Shown one piece after another: positions 1 through 16,500 of a stretch of DNA of 64,000 bases; within the stretch, counting starts at the first letter, position 1; each line of letters opens with the position of its first letter. The position numbers and the translations under genes are program-made. The notes beneath the pieces are model-generated. The model was given only the letters and a program-made list of their open reading frames with translations, searched no databases and was not told the DNA's origin. Origin of the DNA: Pholis gunnellus (Eukaryota > Chordata > Actinopteri > Perciformes > Pholidae); contig OU342809.1 of assembly GCA_910591455.2 (NCBI GenBank), positions 14,485,519 through 14,549,518 on the forward strand, in the 5' to 3' direction.

Positions 1-58
1 TATCTTCAAATCCAAGTCAGTTAGAGGAAATTACCTTTTTTTTTTCCCCCTCTGGTAG

Positions 59-6111
<6,053 letters not shown>

Positions 6112-8030
6112 GACATTTGATATTTTCCATCAGAAATGTCAAATTGCATTTAAGTTCACTGCAGAAAGGTGAAGTCTAGTCTGTTCGTGTGTAATCCTGC
6201 TTCTGAGATCCTGGGCCAGCCAATGAATGAATGCCTCCTGTTGATAATAGCTTTGACTCTCTTCACACTGTATTTATTGGAAATAATCCAAATAAGCGTT
6301 TACTTAATATATTAGTATAGTGTACTCTCAGTATTTATTAAGATTTGTAGTACTTTATATATGGTGCCCCTACTTTGCACTGTTTTTAAAATAGTTTGTG
6401 CAGCTTTTTCAGTTCTTTGAAACATGTTAATTGTTTTGTTGTAAGTTAAAACATTAAAACAAGAGATTGAGATTCTTACATTTCTCTGTCAGCATCTTCT
6501 CTGTCAAATACGCATTTGTATTTGATCTTGTTAGGATGTATTGTGCTACATTTGGAGTGAACATCATGAAAAAACCTTTGATGAAGGCCCATTTTAACAT
6601 CCTTGTTGTGTTGCGCTATCACCTGTTGATGACTCAGCACCACTGTGTTGCCTCATGTACGTCTGCCAGATTGGATTGCAACAGCGCAACGTGTTGATGA
6701 GTCGTGGCATGAAACGACCCAGCCCTAAACACTGCAACATGTGTACCAAAACGTTCAGTTTCGATAATATTGCATCTTAATTGAAGATCCAGTTTTTTTT
6801 ATACGATTTGACCCAAGCAATCTATGAAAAGGTCTTGTCCATTTGAGCAGAACAGCAAGTGTCAAAAAAATACATAAGGAAGACAAAAGAGGAATGCAAA
6901 GAGGAAGCAATAATTGCTGCACTTCTGCTTAGACCCTTAAAAATCAGATCTATATGCGTTACTTCCTTGACACACGGTGTCACAGAAGCAAAGAACAAGT
7001 TCTGTATACTTTGATTTATGCTTTTGCCATTGAAGGCCATAGCGAGGCAAGCAATCATCAAGGAGTGGTGGAGACTGCAGCACTTTTGTTTATTGAGCTG
7101 GTAAGCCTCTGGTATGACAGGAATCACAAATCAGGCTGTTCATCAAGAACCAGGTCAGTCTACAAACCTCTTCTTCTAAAGGAGAGCTCGACTCAGATCA
7201 CTGTCTGAAGAGTGCCTCTCCCTCTCCATGGGGACTCATCTTACCCGCTTGCCATGCCCTGAGGCGTAGGCTGAGTTACAGTTAGGTGCGGTTGGACAAA
7301 AGCATATTATGGATTATGAAACGGGAGACTGCATTGATGCACAACGACCGTCTGGTATAGAAGAATTGTTGTGAGTTAAAAGGAGCAGCTCCGTGTTGTA
7401 CATCTCGACGACGCCCCAAAGTAGTCCTTCCTTCATTCGGTCAAATTGGCAGAATTTCATTTTTCGCCAGGATGAAGTGGCCTCTCATACCAATCCACTG
7501 AGCGCTCGGTCAAGATGTTCAAACAGCATGCAGTGAGGGAGGGGGAAGAGAGAGAGAGAGAGAGCGAGAGAGGCATGTGAGGAGCATATTTCTCATGGAC
7601 TGAAAGTCACACTGAAGACTTTTGACCCTGGCCACCCGAAAACCTCCTTCCTCTGGAAAGAATGTGCCCCCCTCCCCTCCCCTCCCCTCTCCCACCAGAC
7701 TGCGAGGAGGCTCCGTCTCTACATGTTCTGTGCTAGCTGGAATTTGATTTCCATATGTACGCCATGTCCCGTACATGTACTTGGTGTGTTACAAAACACC
7801 CTCTGTGACGGGAGAAAGCTCCGATTGTTCCAATGTGTGCGTTTAGCAGATCCATCCACTCTTTATGGCCAACAAAGCCGCGACCAGCCCACAGTCACTG
7901 AAGCTGCTGTGGCCTCTCAGCTCATGCATGTTAAGTAAAAACACATCCAGATTCCCTTCCCACGATCTATGACGCAACATACCTTCTAATTAAAAGTTAA
8001 ATAAATCAGCGATGATGGCCATAACGTATG
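6112..8030. other. terb1 3' UTR and intergenic spacer
   Basis: No coding exon recognised. A candidate terb1 polyadenylation signal ATTAAA lies at 6453-6458. A short AG-rich run sits near 7547-7564 and a CCCCT-type run near 7667-7690. ORFs here (for example 6467-6697 and 6954-7208) have no splice context or recognisable motif. The spacer ends at the convergent 3' end of the next minus-strand gene. Confidence 0.6.
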
Positions 8031-8042
8031 TAGAATAATAGT

Positions 8043-8048
8043 TTTATT
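8043..8048 (-). terminator. Polyadenylation signal AATAAA of the acidic-protein gene
   Basis: TTTATT on the plus strand reads AATAAA on the minus strand, about 625 bases after the stop at 8673. No better signal lies between. Confidence 0.55.
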
Positions 8049-8672
8049 TTTCACAAAGGAAGCCAGGTTTAAAAAAAAAAAATCCTGTTGAATACAAGAA
8101 AGATACAGAATTTTACAAAGTCCAAAGATGATTATGTTAAGGCGTAAAAGTTAGACACTTGTATCCTGATAGTACTGTCTCCATCTTGGTTGCATTGCTA
8201 CTGTCCCTTGCCCATCGTTTTGCAGTCACCTATGGAGCGCTGCAGACTCACTCTCCCGGTATCCACCTCACAGAGCGTTTCCCTTTGTACTCGGTCGACA
8301 TCTAAATTCTTCCCTTCAACCTTTTTCCTGTAAGGCGTTATTATATAGCAATGGCTTCTTTTTCTCTTAAAGAAATGCATTTAAATTCTTGCTTGGTGAA
8401 TTTGCATAGAGGAAGAGCTCTGTTGTCCAGCGATACACTTAAGTACACTCATAACCCCCTGTGCCGTTAAAGCCCCACCAATACACCTTTTGGCACATTT
8501 TGTTCATTTAGACAGAAATTAAATGTTTTGCCTTTATTAGGCCACTTAAGTGAAGAAGAAAAAAAAAAAAACATTGCATCTTTCAGAATTCATGTAAGGG
8601 GTTAAGAGGGTTTCACAGAACAACTATCCATTCACTTCTTAAATGAATCATCTGCCACGGTTTCACATCGGC

Positions 8673-9617
8673 TCAGTCATCGGCGGGAATGAGGTCAGCG
8701 ATAAGGTCATTTCCATCCAGCTCCAAGTTCTTCAGCAGTCCACAAACACTATCCCCGCCGAAATCACTCACGAGCTGCTCCAAATCCCCTGGGGCCTCCA
8801 CCGCCGTCTGGTTCTCCGCAGACTCTGATGTCTCCTCGCTCTTTTCGGGCTCGAATGTGGGAATCGCGGAAATCTCAGCGCTGACTTGGCATTCTTCGGT
8901 CGCCGGCATGTCTTCGGCATCGACCGGGGCGGCGACTGGAGGAATGTCAATTGGTTGGGGAGTTTCAAGGAGGCAGAGGTCGATGGGAGGTGGTAGTGAA
9001 CAAACCATTAGCTCGGGGAGAGACTCTTGGCTAAGCAGGTCCGTCTTCTGCTCCATAGCCTCAGCTGGTGCTGGTGCCGACTCTGAAATGGGTTCAGGGA
9101 CTGCCTCAACTTCTGCCTCTGGTTCGGGGACTGGTTCGGGTTCAGGAACTGGCTCTGGTTCGGAAACAGGCTCGGGTTCGGGAACTGGTTCTGGTTCGGA
9201 AACTGGCTCGGGTTCGGGAACTGGCTCCGGTTCGGAAACTGGCTCTGGTTCAGGAACTGGCTCGGGTTTGGGAACAGGCTCTTGAGCTGGTTCTGGAGCA
9301 AGCTGAGCTTCAGCAACTGGTTCGCAGACTGTGACCAGAGGCTCGGTTTGGACTGGGGCTGCGGCTTCCTTTGCCGCAGGCTCTGGGTCAGCATCAGGAA
9401 CCTTCTCCTCTTTACTCTTCAACACTAATTGTTCAGTCACTTGCTCCTGAATCCCCACATCTAGCTTCTCCGGTGCAGCGGCCTGCTGAGTCTGCGCGAT
9501 CCCAGAGTCCTCTGCTGGCGGTGCAGCTGCTGGCTCTGCTGCAGTCTGCTGCTCGGGGGCAGCAGATTCAGCACTGCTGGCCGGGGCTTCTCGCCCTCTG
9601 CTAAACCGGTTTCCCAT
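8673..9617 (-). CDS. Unrecognised acidic, probably N-myristoylated protein with Pro-Glu repeats
   Basis: Single coding exon, 314 residues. I chose the Met at 9617-9615 because it begins MGNRFSRGRE, a Gly2 myristoylation signal followed by basic residues, and because a splice acceptor (TCTGTACAG) ends just upstream at about 9625; the longer ORF start lies beyond that junction. Residues 1-100 are rich in Ala, Glu and Pro. The middle (plus-strand 9121-9290) has about ten short degenerate units of the type PEPEPV/SEPEPV. The C-terminus (DLEQLVSDFGGD, then GLLKNLELDGNDLIADLIPADD-like, amphipathic) looks like a conserved folded tail. The composition recalls membrane-bound MARCKS/BASP1-like proteins, but I see no specific homology. 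Antisense ORFs at 8689-9285 and 9068-9334 are shadows of its repeat. Confidence 0.8.
   Translation of the reverse strand: MGNRFSRGREAPASSAESAAPEQQTAAEPAAAPPAEDSGIAQTQQAAAPEKLDVGIQEQVTEQLVLKSKEEKVPDADPEPAAKEAAAPVQTEPLVTVCEPVAEAQLAPEPAQEPVPKPEPVPEPEPVSEPEPVPEPEPVSEPEPVPEPEPVSEPEPVPEPEPVPEPEAEVEAVPEPISESAPAPAEAMEQKTDLLSQESLPELMVCSLPPPIDLCLLETPQPIDIPPVAAPVDAEDMPATEECQVSAEISAIPTFEPEKSEETSESAENQTAVEAPGDLEQLVSDFGGDSVCGLLKNLELDGNDLIADLIPADD
9121..9290 (-). repeat. Coding tandem repeat (Pro-Glu units)
   Basis: On the plus strand, units like ACTGGCTCGGGTTCGGGA alternate with GGAAACTGG variants. They encode repeated EPEPVPEPEPVS-type hexamers inside the acidic protein. Copy number is likely to vary between individuals or species. 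Confidence 0.85.
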
Positions 9618-9624
9618 AATGAAC

Positions 9625-10700
9625 CTGTACAGAGACCATGAAAAGAAAATTACTCCCAAGTAATCAAATGTTATTCTGTAAGTGGTTACAAAAACTAAAA
9701 GTCTAACTTTTTAATTTAGCTCAATATTAACATAACTTTTGCTGACATTCTATTATAAAAAGGTGGAGATTTCATAAACAAGGAATTGATCAATGGCACA
9801 AAAGCACTAAAACCAAAGAGAGAAGCTCGTTTCTACTGGTAAGGATCCACTGAACTGGTTGAGTGAGACGTATGTCAGTGTGCGCGTTACGGTACATTGT
9901 GTTCTCTTGCACCTTTCCGGGACTGCATGTACAACGTGTACCATTTAGTGTGGAGATTCGAGCGTGTCTATAGGGAATGTTTCTGTTGTGCCACAGGAGC
10001 ACTTTAAACATGTATTTGATCGCATCTTTCTTGCCTGCTTTGCACTGCACGCCACCCCTTAAGCTCGTATATTTAAATAAGATCTGGACGTTTAAACGCG
10101 CACTGAAAACGTTTCCCAACTACGATCACGTAACACCACCCCGTTGTCAGGAACATTAGAGGTCATGATTTCCATTCGTTTTTGCATTTTCTAATTATTC
10201 TCTAAAAACAACCACACCTTGATCCAGCTGTGCTTCCTACCAGAACCATGAATCCGCATTACCACAGTTCAAACTCTAAATATTTAATATAGCCCTCGTG
10301 ACATGACAGATATCCATCTTAGAATTATTATAAACACAAACAACATCAGTGTGCCAATTGCCATTAATTGTTGGTCAAAGCAAAAAGGAACAAAGAAACC
10401 CTTGCAGACGACCCCGCCTCCCTCGTGCTGAACAAACTTAAAAATCCGTCCAAAACGAACAGAAGTATAAACAGCTCCGGCAACAACACCGAGTTAGAAA
10501 CGGGAACCAACCTTATGAACCGTTTTCTGTTGCAGTAAAAGTAGATTTAGTCGCAGATGATCTCGCACTCCCAACTTGGAGAAGACCGCACGTCAAGCTG
10601 CCTGTCGTCGCGCGCACCAGCAGAACAGACTCCTACAAACGCTGCCGCGCGCCGTGCGCGTTCACGATTTATATGCGCGTTTCCGTACACCAAACCCATG
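9625..10700 (-). promoter_or_regulatory. 5' intron, non-coding exon and CpG-rich promoter of the acidic-protein gene
   Basis: Upstream of the acceptor near 9625 there is about 0.9 kb of AT-rich intron. A probable donor reading AAG|GTTGGT on the minus strand lies near 10512. A CpG-dense stretch follows (about 10560-10680), with a TATA-like ATATAAAT on the minus strand near 10667-10674. Inferred from base composition and splice signals only. Confidence 0.5.
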
Positions 10701-11960
10701 GCCACTGTGCACTTCCCCAGCCAGTAAGCCAGTAAATAGCCTAAAACAACACTAGATTAAACTGCTAATGTATCTTTACTCAATCCACCCTAATATCCAT
10801 GAACCCGTATTTATTCTTGGTAAACCGGCTCCACCTGTGTCATGTTTCAACCTGATCTCCACTGTGTTTCAAAAGGCTCACCACTAGATCATGTTTCAAT
10901 AGGAGCACAAGAGCTTTTTAAACAGATTTCAGGGTTGGCCACATTTCTTGTACGTGTATTGCGATTACAGGTGAGGAAGCTGATCAGCAGGTTGAATATT
11001 AAATCCGTAATGCATTTATTTATGTAGCTCACAAGTGTGTTATGCTGAGAAGTTGACGATTAATCTTTCTTTTTCTGACTATAAAAGCACCACTCTTATG
11101 ATTGTTTTTCCAAATGATTAAGTGTCTGTATTGATTTCTGTCAACATGGATATTAAATCTTCAGCTCAGGGCACGTGAGGCTTAAGATGGCTTCAGCTAT
11201 GGCTGGTCTGTGAGGAGACCTACAGGGCTCTCTCTTTGGATTTCTGTGTTTCTCCTGCTCGTCTTCATTAAGATGTTAACCTCTCTGATGCTCTCTGCTG
11301 GTGTGTTCATCCTCTCCAATGAAGCCCTCGTCAGTCCCTTTCCCTTTTGTCCAACACGTCCACATGGTGAACTATCCTGCAACGCGAGTACAGGAGACCT
11401 GTCAGTGGAAATGAATCTGAGATTAAAAAAAAAAATGAACATCCTCGCCACAGTGGTAACCTGGGTTTGTACATTCCTGTTGTGCTTGTGGCCTTTGACA
11501 GAGCAGCCCTCTGGTTTAGCATGGCCTGCATCAAGCCTACTCATCCTGACTGGCATTGTAGGTGTTTTGCTACTCTTATCAGTCGTATGTGAACTGGGAA
11601 CACATGGCCATCTGGTTCTGTTTATGTGTGCACGTGCAAGTAGAGCTGGTTATTATAACTGTGCTGACCTGTGTGTCAGGAAAGAGGGGAGAGAGTAGAA
11701 GAAGTCCGCCTTGTTAAACTTTAACTATGAAGCCAAAGTGCTTGACTAAGGTATAATCAAAACAGTGTTGTTGAGAATTAAACTATGTTGTTTCATGTTA
11801 GGTTTTCACTGAACGCCTTAAGGCATATGCTGCTGACACATTTTGTGATGAACCTGTTACCCTTCCTTTGTTAAATAGACTGGAACGTACAGCATTACTT
11901 TTGTGTGTACTATTTTAATTCGAGACAAACTGGTTTGCGAAAGTGAATAAAAAGATGTAT
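10701..11960. other. Intergenic DNA, no supported gene
   Basis: Spacer between the promoter above and the 3' side of cyren. The longest ORF (11210-11698, plus) encodes hydrophobic low-complexity text. It has no motif and no conserved-looking tail, so I do not call it. Confidence 0.55.
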
Positions 11961-11964
11961 ACAA

Positions 11965-12130
11965 AAATAAATCAAAATCAGAAATACTTTATTGATCCCC
12001 GTGGGGTAATATGGTTTGTTTTCTCTGATGTGCACGGCTGGTACAGTACAATAAAATACCATACAGTACAATACATCTTTATTGTCGACCAGGGTGGAAA
12101 TTAGTCTTAGGCTCATCAAACACAAGACAA
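11965..12130. mobile_element. Retrotransposon-tail-like repeat, two related segments
   Basis: Two stretches, AATACTTTATTGATCCCC at about 11980 and ATCTTTATTGTCGACCAGG at about 12075, followed by GGAAATTAGTCTTAGGC. They resemble the TTTATTGATCCCC...GGAAATTT tails common in fish LINE/SINE families. The exact family cannot be named without a repeat library. The segment probably lies in or near the cyren 3' UTR and supplies a TTTATT (minus-strand AATAAA) at 12078-12083. Confidence 0.45.
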
Positions 12131-12442
12131 CGACAGCACATTAAAACACTTTAAGTAAGTGTCTGTGTGTTTCATGTACTCCGTCAGATTTCTGAGTTAA
12201 GGGTATTGATGGCGCATTGGATGAAGACACAACTATTGTGTCTGTTTCTAAAATCTGCAGACAAACACTGAGGCCACTAAGTTCCCTCAGAAGATAAAGT
12301 CGCTGTGAGCATCTCTTGAAAGTATACACATGAACTATCAGAGAAGCTCATCTGGGAGTCCAGAACAGAAGCGAAGTCTTTTAAAGTGTTCCACGGTTTT
12401 CATCGTAACGGGGTTTTAGATGCTGTATGCTGAAGTTCATCA

Positions 12443-13472
12443 TCATGTAAAGAAGATTTCTCTCACAAGCCGTAAGGCATCATCCTCCTCTGCTGGCATC
12501 TGTGAGTGCTCCCCTTTTTCCTCAGCCTCCAGTCCAATCTCCACAAGACCACGGCGGTGCTGTTTTGGTCCTGACCGCTGACCCTCAGGTGCCCGATGCT
12601 GCGGGCTGTTAGTGTTGGCGACGTCCACGTCTGTTTCTGAAACATGCGTCGTCTCCAGGGAATCACCGCAGTCTGAGGACTCCTCCTCTAGAGTCACCAG
12701 CTTTGCTATCTTCTTTGAAGAGGCAGAGTTCTCCCTCACCTTCACAGTGGGGGCTGCTGCCTTGTCTTCAACCTGTGTGTGTGTGTGGGGGGGGGGGGGG
12801 GGGGGGGGGGTCAAACACATTATACACAGTGCTTCAAGGAATATCTTGCATTTTGCATACACTATGAAAAATGGTGTGAGATATGATTGAAGTGTTTGCT
12901 TGTTTATCGGAGAGGCTCTACATGCAGCTACGCTGTTGAGTGGACAAAATATGTTTGGCATATAAAAAGTAAAAAGCCTGTACTAGGATCCCAACATTTT
13001 AGATGTTCATATATACAATGCATTTCGTTTGTTTTATTTACATAATCTCAACTTCCTGTGTTTTCATTTTGACATTTAAATTATTTGATCAACAACGGGC
13101 TCTTTTCTAGCATTCTCCTCCCCCCAAATTTAAAAAGATGAAGAAAGGAGAGAAACAGCACCACCTTCCGGTCAGCGGGGAGATCCACGTCCTCGCAGGC
13201 ACCGGTGGTGAGAAGTGAAACAGCTGCCTCTACCAGCTCTTTCTCGTTCATGCAGTAGAAAGCAGCACTGAAAACACAGCCGTGCATGTGTGTTAGTCAA
13301 AATCACGTAAGAAACCTTTAACTGTAAAGTATAATACCGAGGCGTTGCCTTGTTTTCGTCAACTATACCGTGCAGTTTTCCGTTTTCTCCTGCTCCTCAG
13401 CGGCTCCTTCTCTTTCACTTTCTCTTCCTTCTCCGCCATCCATGACGGCAGCGCCCGGTGCCTCTCTGACAT
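12443..13472 (-). CDS. cyren: CYREN (MRI/C7orf49), Ku-binding regulator of non-homologous end joining
   Basis: Three exons on the minus strand: 13472-13369, 13267-13165, 12772-12443, giving 178 residues. CYREN binds the Ku70/Ku80 heterodimer and modulates end joining. The evidence is its three conserved blocks. An N-terminal Ku-binding motif, ERHRALPSWM, corresponds to the RVLPSWL of human CYREN. A central FYCMNEKELVEAAV corresponds to YCMNEAEIVDVAL. An acidic C-terminus ends DDALRLVREIFFT, matching the XLF-type Ku-binding tail KYVREIFFS. The start ATG at 13472-13470 has A at -3. The more obvious ORF through exon 1 (ATG at 13443) is in the wrong frame and cannot be spliced onto exon 2. The last intron ends in a C24 run. 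Vertebrate CYREN is short (about 157 residues in human), so size agrees. Confidence 0.85.
12787..12810. repeat. G24 homopolymer (C24 on the cyren strand)
   Basis: Twenty-four consecutive G on the plus strand, next to a (GT)n run. On the minus strand it is C24 followed by CACACA, and it forms the pyrimidine tract before the cyren exon 3 acceptor at 12772/12773. Confidence 0.95.
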
Positions 13473-13585
13473 GTTGGCGCTGTGTTATGAAGGTGTATTG
13501 TTGGCTTGCATCTGAGCGAAGGTTTACTGGGGTATTACCGGTATAATGGGAAACAGAAACAGAGGGATTTCCAGCGGGGTCTAAA

Positions 13586-13595
13586 GTCACGTGAT
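13586..13595. promoter_or_regulatory. E-box/CLEAR-like site GTCACGTGAT upstream of cyren
   Basis: A CACGTG core with GTC/AT flanks, about 115 bases upstream of the cyren start. This is the binding consensus of USF/MiT-TFE bHLH-zip factors. Position is suggestive; binding is inference. Confidence 0.45.
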
Positions 13596-16500
13596 CACAA
13601 TGGCTGACTGAGTCTTCAGCGCCACTGAGCGGACAAACAGCTCAATGCGCCACTAAAATAATACACCGTCCTTCAAAACATGATTCAGAAACATTGTTTT
13701 CAATAAAACGATTACTATTCTGCACATTTGATTAGTATACTGTGTCACACTTGTTTCTATTATTAGTCTATTAGGAGGCAGTAAAGCTCTGCAGTGTTTT
13801 TGAAAATTCATTGTGTTTAATTTATTGATTATTGTCAATGTTTTGCATGTAGGCTGACTGAGTCTGCTGGTAACTAAAGCTAAATAAACACAGTGCTGCA
13901 ATAACAAAAAGTCACTCTAAAATGTAGAAGAGTAGCAGAGTGTGAGGTATAAAATGTGAATACTAGTCGACAAGTAGGCAACCCAAAAACAGTTGTATAG
14001 GTACAGTGTTGACTTAATATACTGTAGTTAGTGACCGCCACTGGAACTCTAGCTACACAAAACTCTTTAGTCAAAACATTTACACTTTACTTTATGAAAT
14101 GTAGAGAGTTGGTGCACTCATAGAAATGTTAAAGACATTTCATTGAGGTGAGTTTGGTTTGATCATCTGAATTCACATCGCTCACCCTATGGCCTTTTTT
14201 TCTGTTGTTTCATCATCAGCACCCCTTTTGTATTTTTTTTACATCCATATTCAATAACAGTAATTGTATTATGATAATAGTTGTTTTGTGGCTTTTCAAA
14301 AAATATGGTAATGCTTTCTGGGTGGTATGTCTGGAAAATGACATAGTGAAGCACGATGGCTTCTAGCCCTGTGTGTCTTATTCTTACTGGCCGACAGCCA
14401 ATAATCCATGCTAGTCTAGTCGCATGACACATTTCCCCCTCTTTTCTCCTCTCTCCATCCTTTTCTCACCCTCTTTCACTCTTTCATGTTCCAAACAACC
14501 TTGATCAGACTCACACCTTCTGTCACTTTGTTTCAAAGCTGCCTTCTCCCACTCGGGCCTTTTAATTATGTCTCTAAAGCTCCTTCCTAAGTGCTTAGGC
14601 CTTGATTGCAAAGACCAGCTTTGTATATTTGACTAAATTAAAAAGTGGGAAAAAAGGGAGGGGAAAAAAAACCTCAAGGCAAAGAGCATGTTTACAGCCA
14701 GATGCCCGCACAATGTAATTTTCACTAAAGCTTCAGTTCAGTTCAGTGCATTTTAGGAACGACAAGTAATCAGAGGGCTGAACTGGTATCAAATGAAAAG
14801 AAAATCCTCAAAATCTTCCACCATATTATTATTCCTATTTACAACAGATGTCAACAGAGGCACTTTTGGAAAATAACTGTATTACTGACCTACATTTTGT
14901 CATTCATACAGTGGATTTCTTTTTTTCTGTCACGCCACTGGAAAATAGAAACATTTCAACAAGCTCAAATTGATTATTTGACCAGAACAATCATTTGTTT
15001 GTCACCAGAAAAGAAAATGAAAAGAAAAGAAAATGTCTAACTCATCATCACTACTAACTCATTATCATCATTGATAAAATAATTAAATTAAACATGAAAA
15101 ATGATTCAAACATTGAAAACATGAAGAACCTACAGTGGCATCGAACTCATCCTCCTCCAGGCTTGCTGCCACGTCCACAGATCAGGCCGTGCTAAGAAGA
15201 TTTCTTTTTGCTGATGGAGTAAAGCTTGTCACTGCTTTGCTTGCAGCTGGGTTTGTGGGTCGAACATGGCCAAAATGTCTGCTGAACGTACTGACACGAG
15301 AGCATCAGCACTGGGGTTTTGTTTGACATTGGTTCAATGGTAGTATTTGTGTAAGATGAATATTGCAACGAGCCTAATTTCTTATAATGTTTAGAATTGC
15401 AGAACACTCTGCTCCATGATTACACTCTGTGTGCATTTTGCATAGAGCATGGTCTGCATGTTTTTGTCTGATGAGAAGCTATTGTGTAGAAAACACAAGT
15501 TGGATTGGTCATAAACAACTGAATCAGAAAAGTTCAGTGGGTCATTTTAAATTAATCTATATCTCCTCTCACTTTCCACTGCCTCTTCTTCATGTTGTTC
15601 CTGCTCTGAGGGTCCTATTGGTGAGAACCAGACTAATCTTGTATTCTTAGGCTTAACCCTGCTTTGAGTAAAGGTCATTACCATTGGCCATCTGTCCTAG
15701 AAATGCTTCTTGTGATTGGCCATATGGCATAAGAGAGCAAGATTTAGGAGAAGCAGAATCTTTAAATTGAATGAAGATATTCCACTGGTCTCGAAAGGGA
15801 ATGATGTTATCTGCCGGCAGAGACATGATGTCATCTCATTATGTCAACCAGGATCATATTAGTGCATGTGTGTGCACGTTTACAAGTGCACATGTGTGTT
15901 CGCAGATGCAGACTTTGTTGTAAATTCAAATGAAATCTGAGGAAGAGCCTGGGGCTCAGACGTTATACAGCAATACAAATCATTCTTCGTGCGGGAGCTG
16001 TTTGGTATGCGGATCTGTTCTAATTCTGTGAATTCAAGTAAATCCTTCTCTCTTGTAGCAACACACAAAGGACACACAAACAACTTCAAAAGTCTGAGTT
16101 TAGACGCACACAGTCTGACACCAGAGGAAAAGAGGAAGTCATTATTACCTTTAAGGGTCTTTTAGCTCCAATTTGCCGCATGGGAGCCCATTATTCCCAG
16201 TTCAAAGAGAAAGCAGAGCACAATCTTTCAGTGTGCTTATGTTGACTGTTGATGTGCATAAATGTGTGTTTGATTAGAATTTGCTCTATCATATGACCTG
16301 GACATGTTCATCAGGTTGCTAACATTAATCTGAGATATATGTTTTTATTTTTTGGTAACATTTTTACTGAGACATAAATGTAAAGCACATCACTTCCAGA
16401 GACCAACGCATATGTAAAAACAAGGGTACATTGGTTATGGGTTGAATCATCAGCTAATCTCATTTGTCAGTTGGAAACAGAGAAGTAAAACAGACAGGAA

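Noticed and set aside
8689..9285. 198-residue plus-strand Gly-Ser/Thr repeat ORF
   Set aside because: Antisense shadow of the Pro-Glu repeat in the minus-strand acidic protein.
11210..11698. 162-residue plus-strand ORF with hydrophobic segments
   Set aside because: No splice context, no motif and leucine/cysteine-rich filler; best explained by chance.
13363..13590. 75-residue minus-strand ORF (MTLDPAGNPS...) as the start of the gene at 12.4-13.6 kb
   Set aside because: Its phase cannot be joined to exon 2 without an early stop; the alternative frame from 13472 gives the conserved Ku-binding motif.
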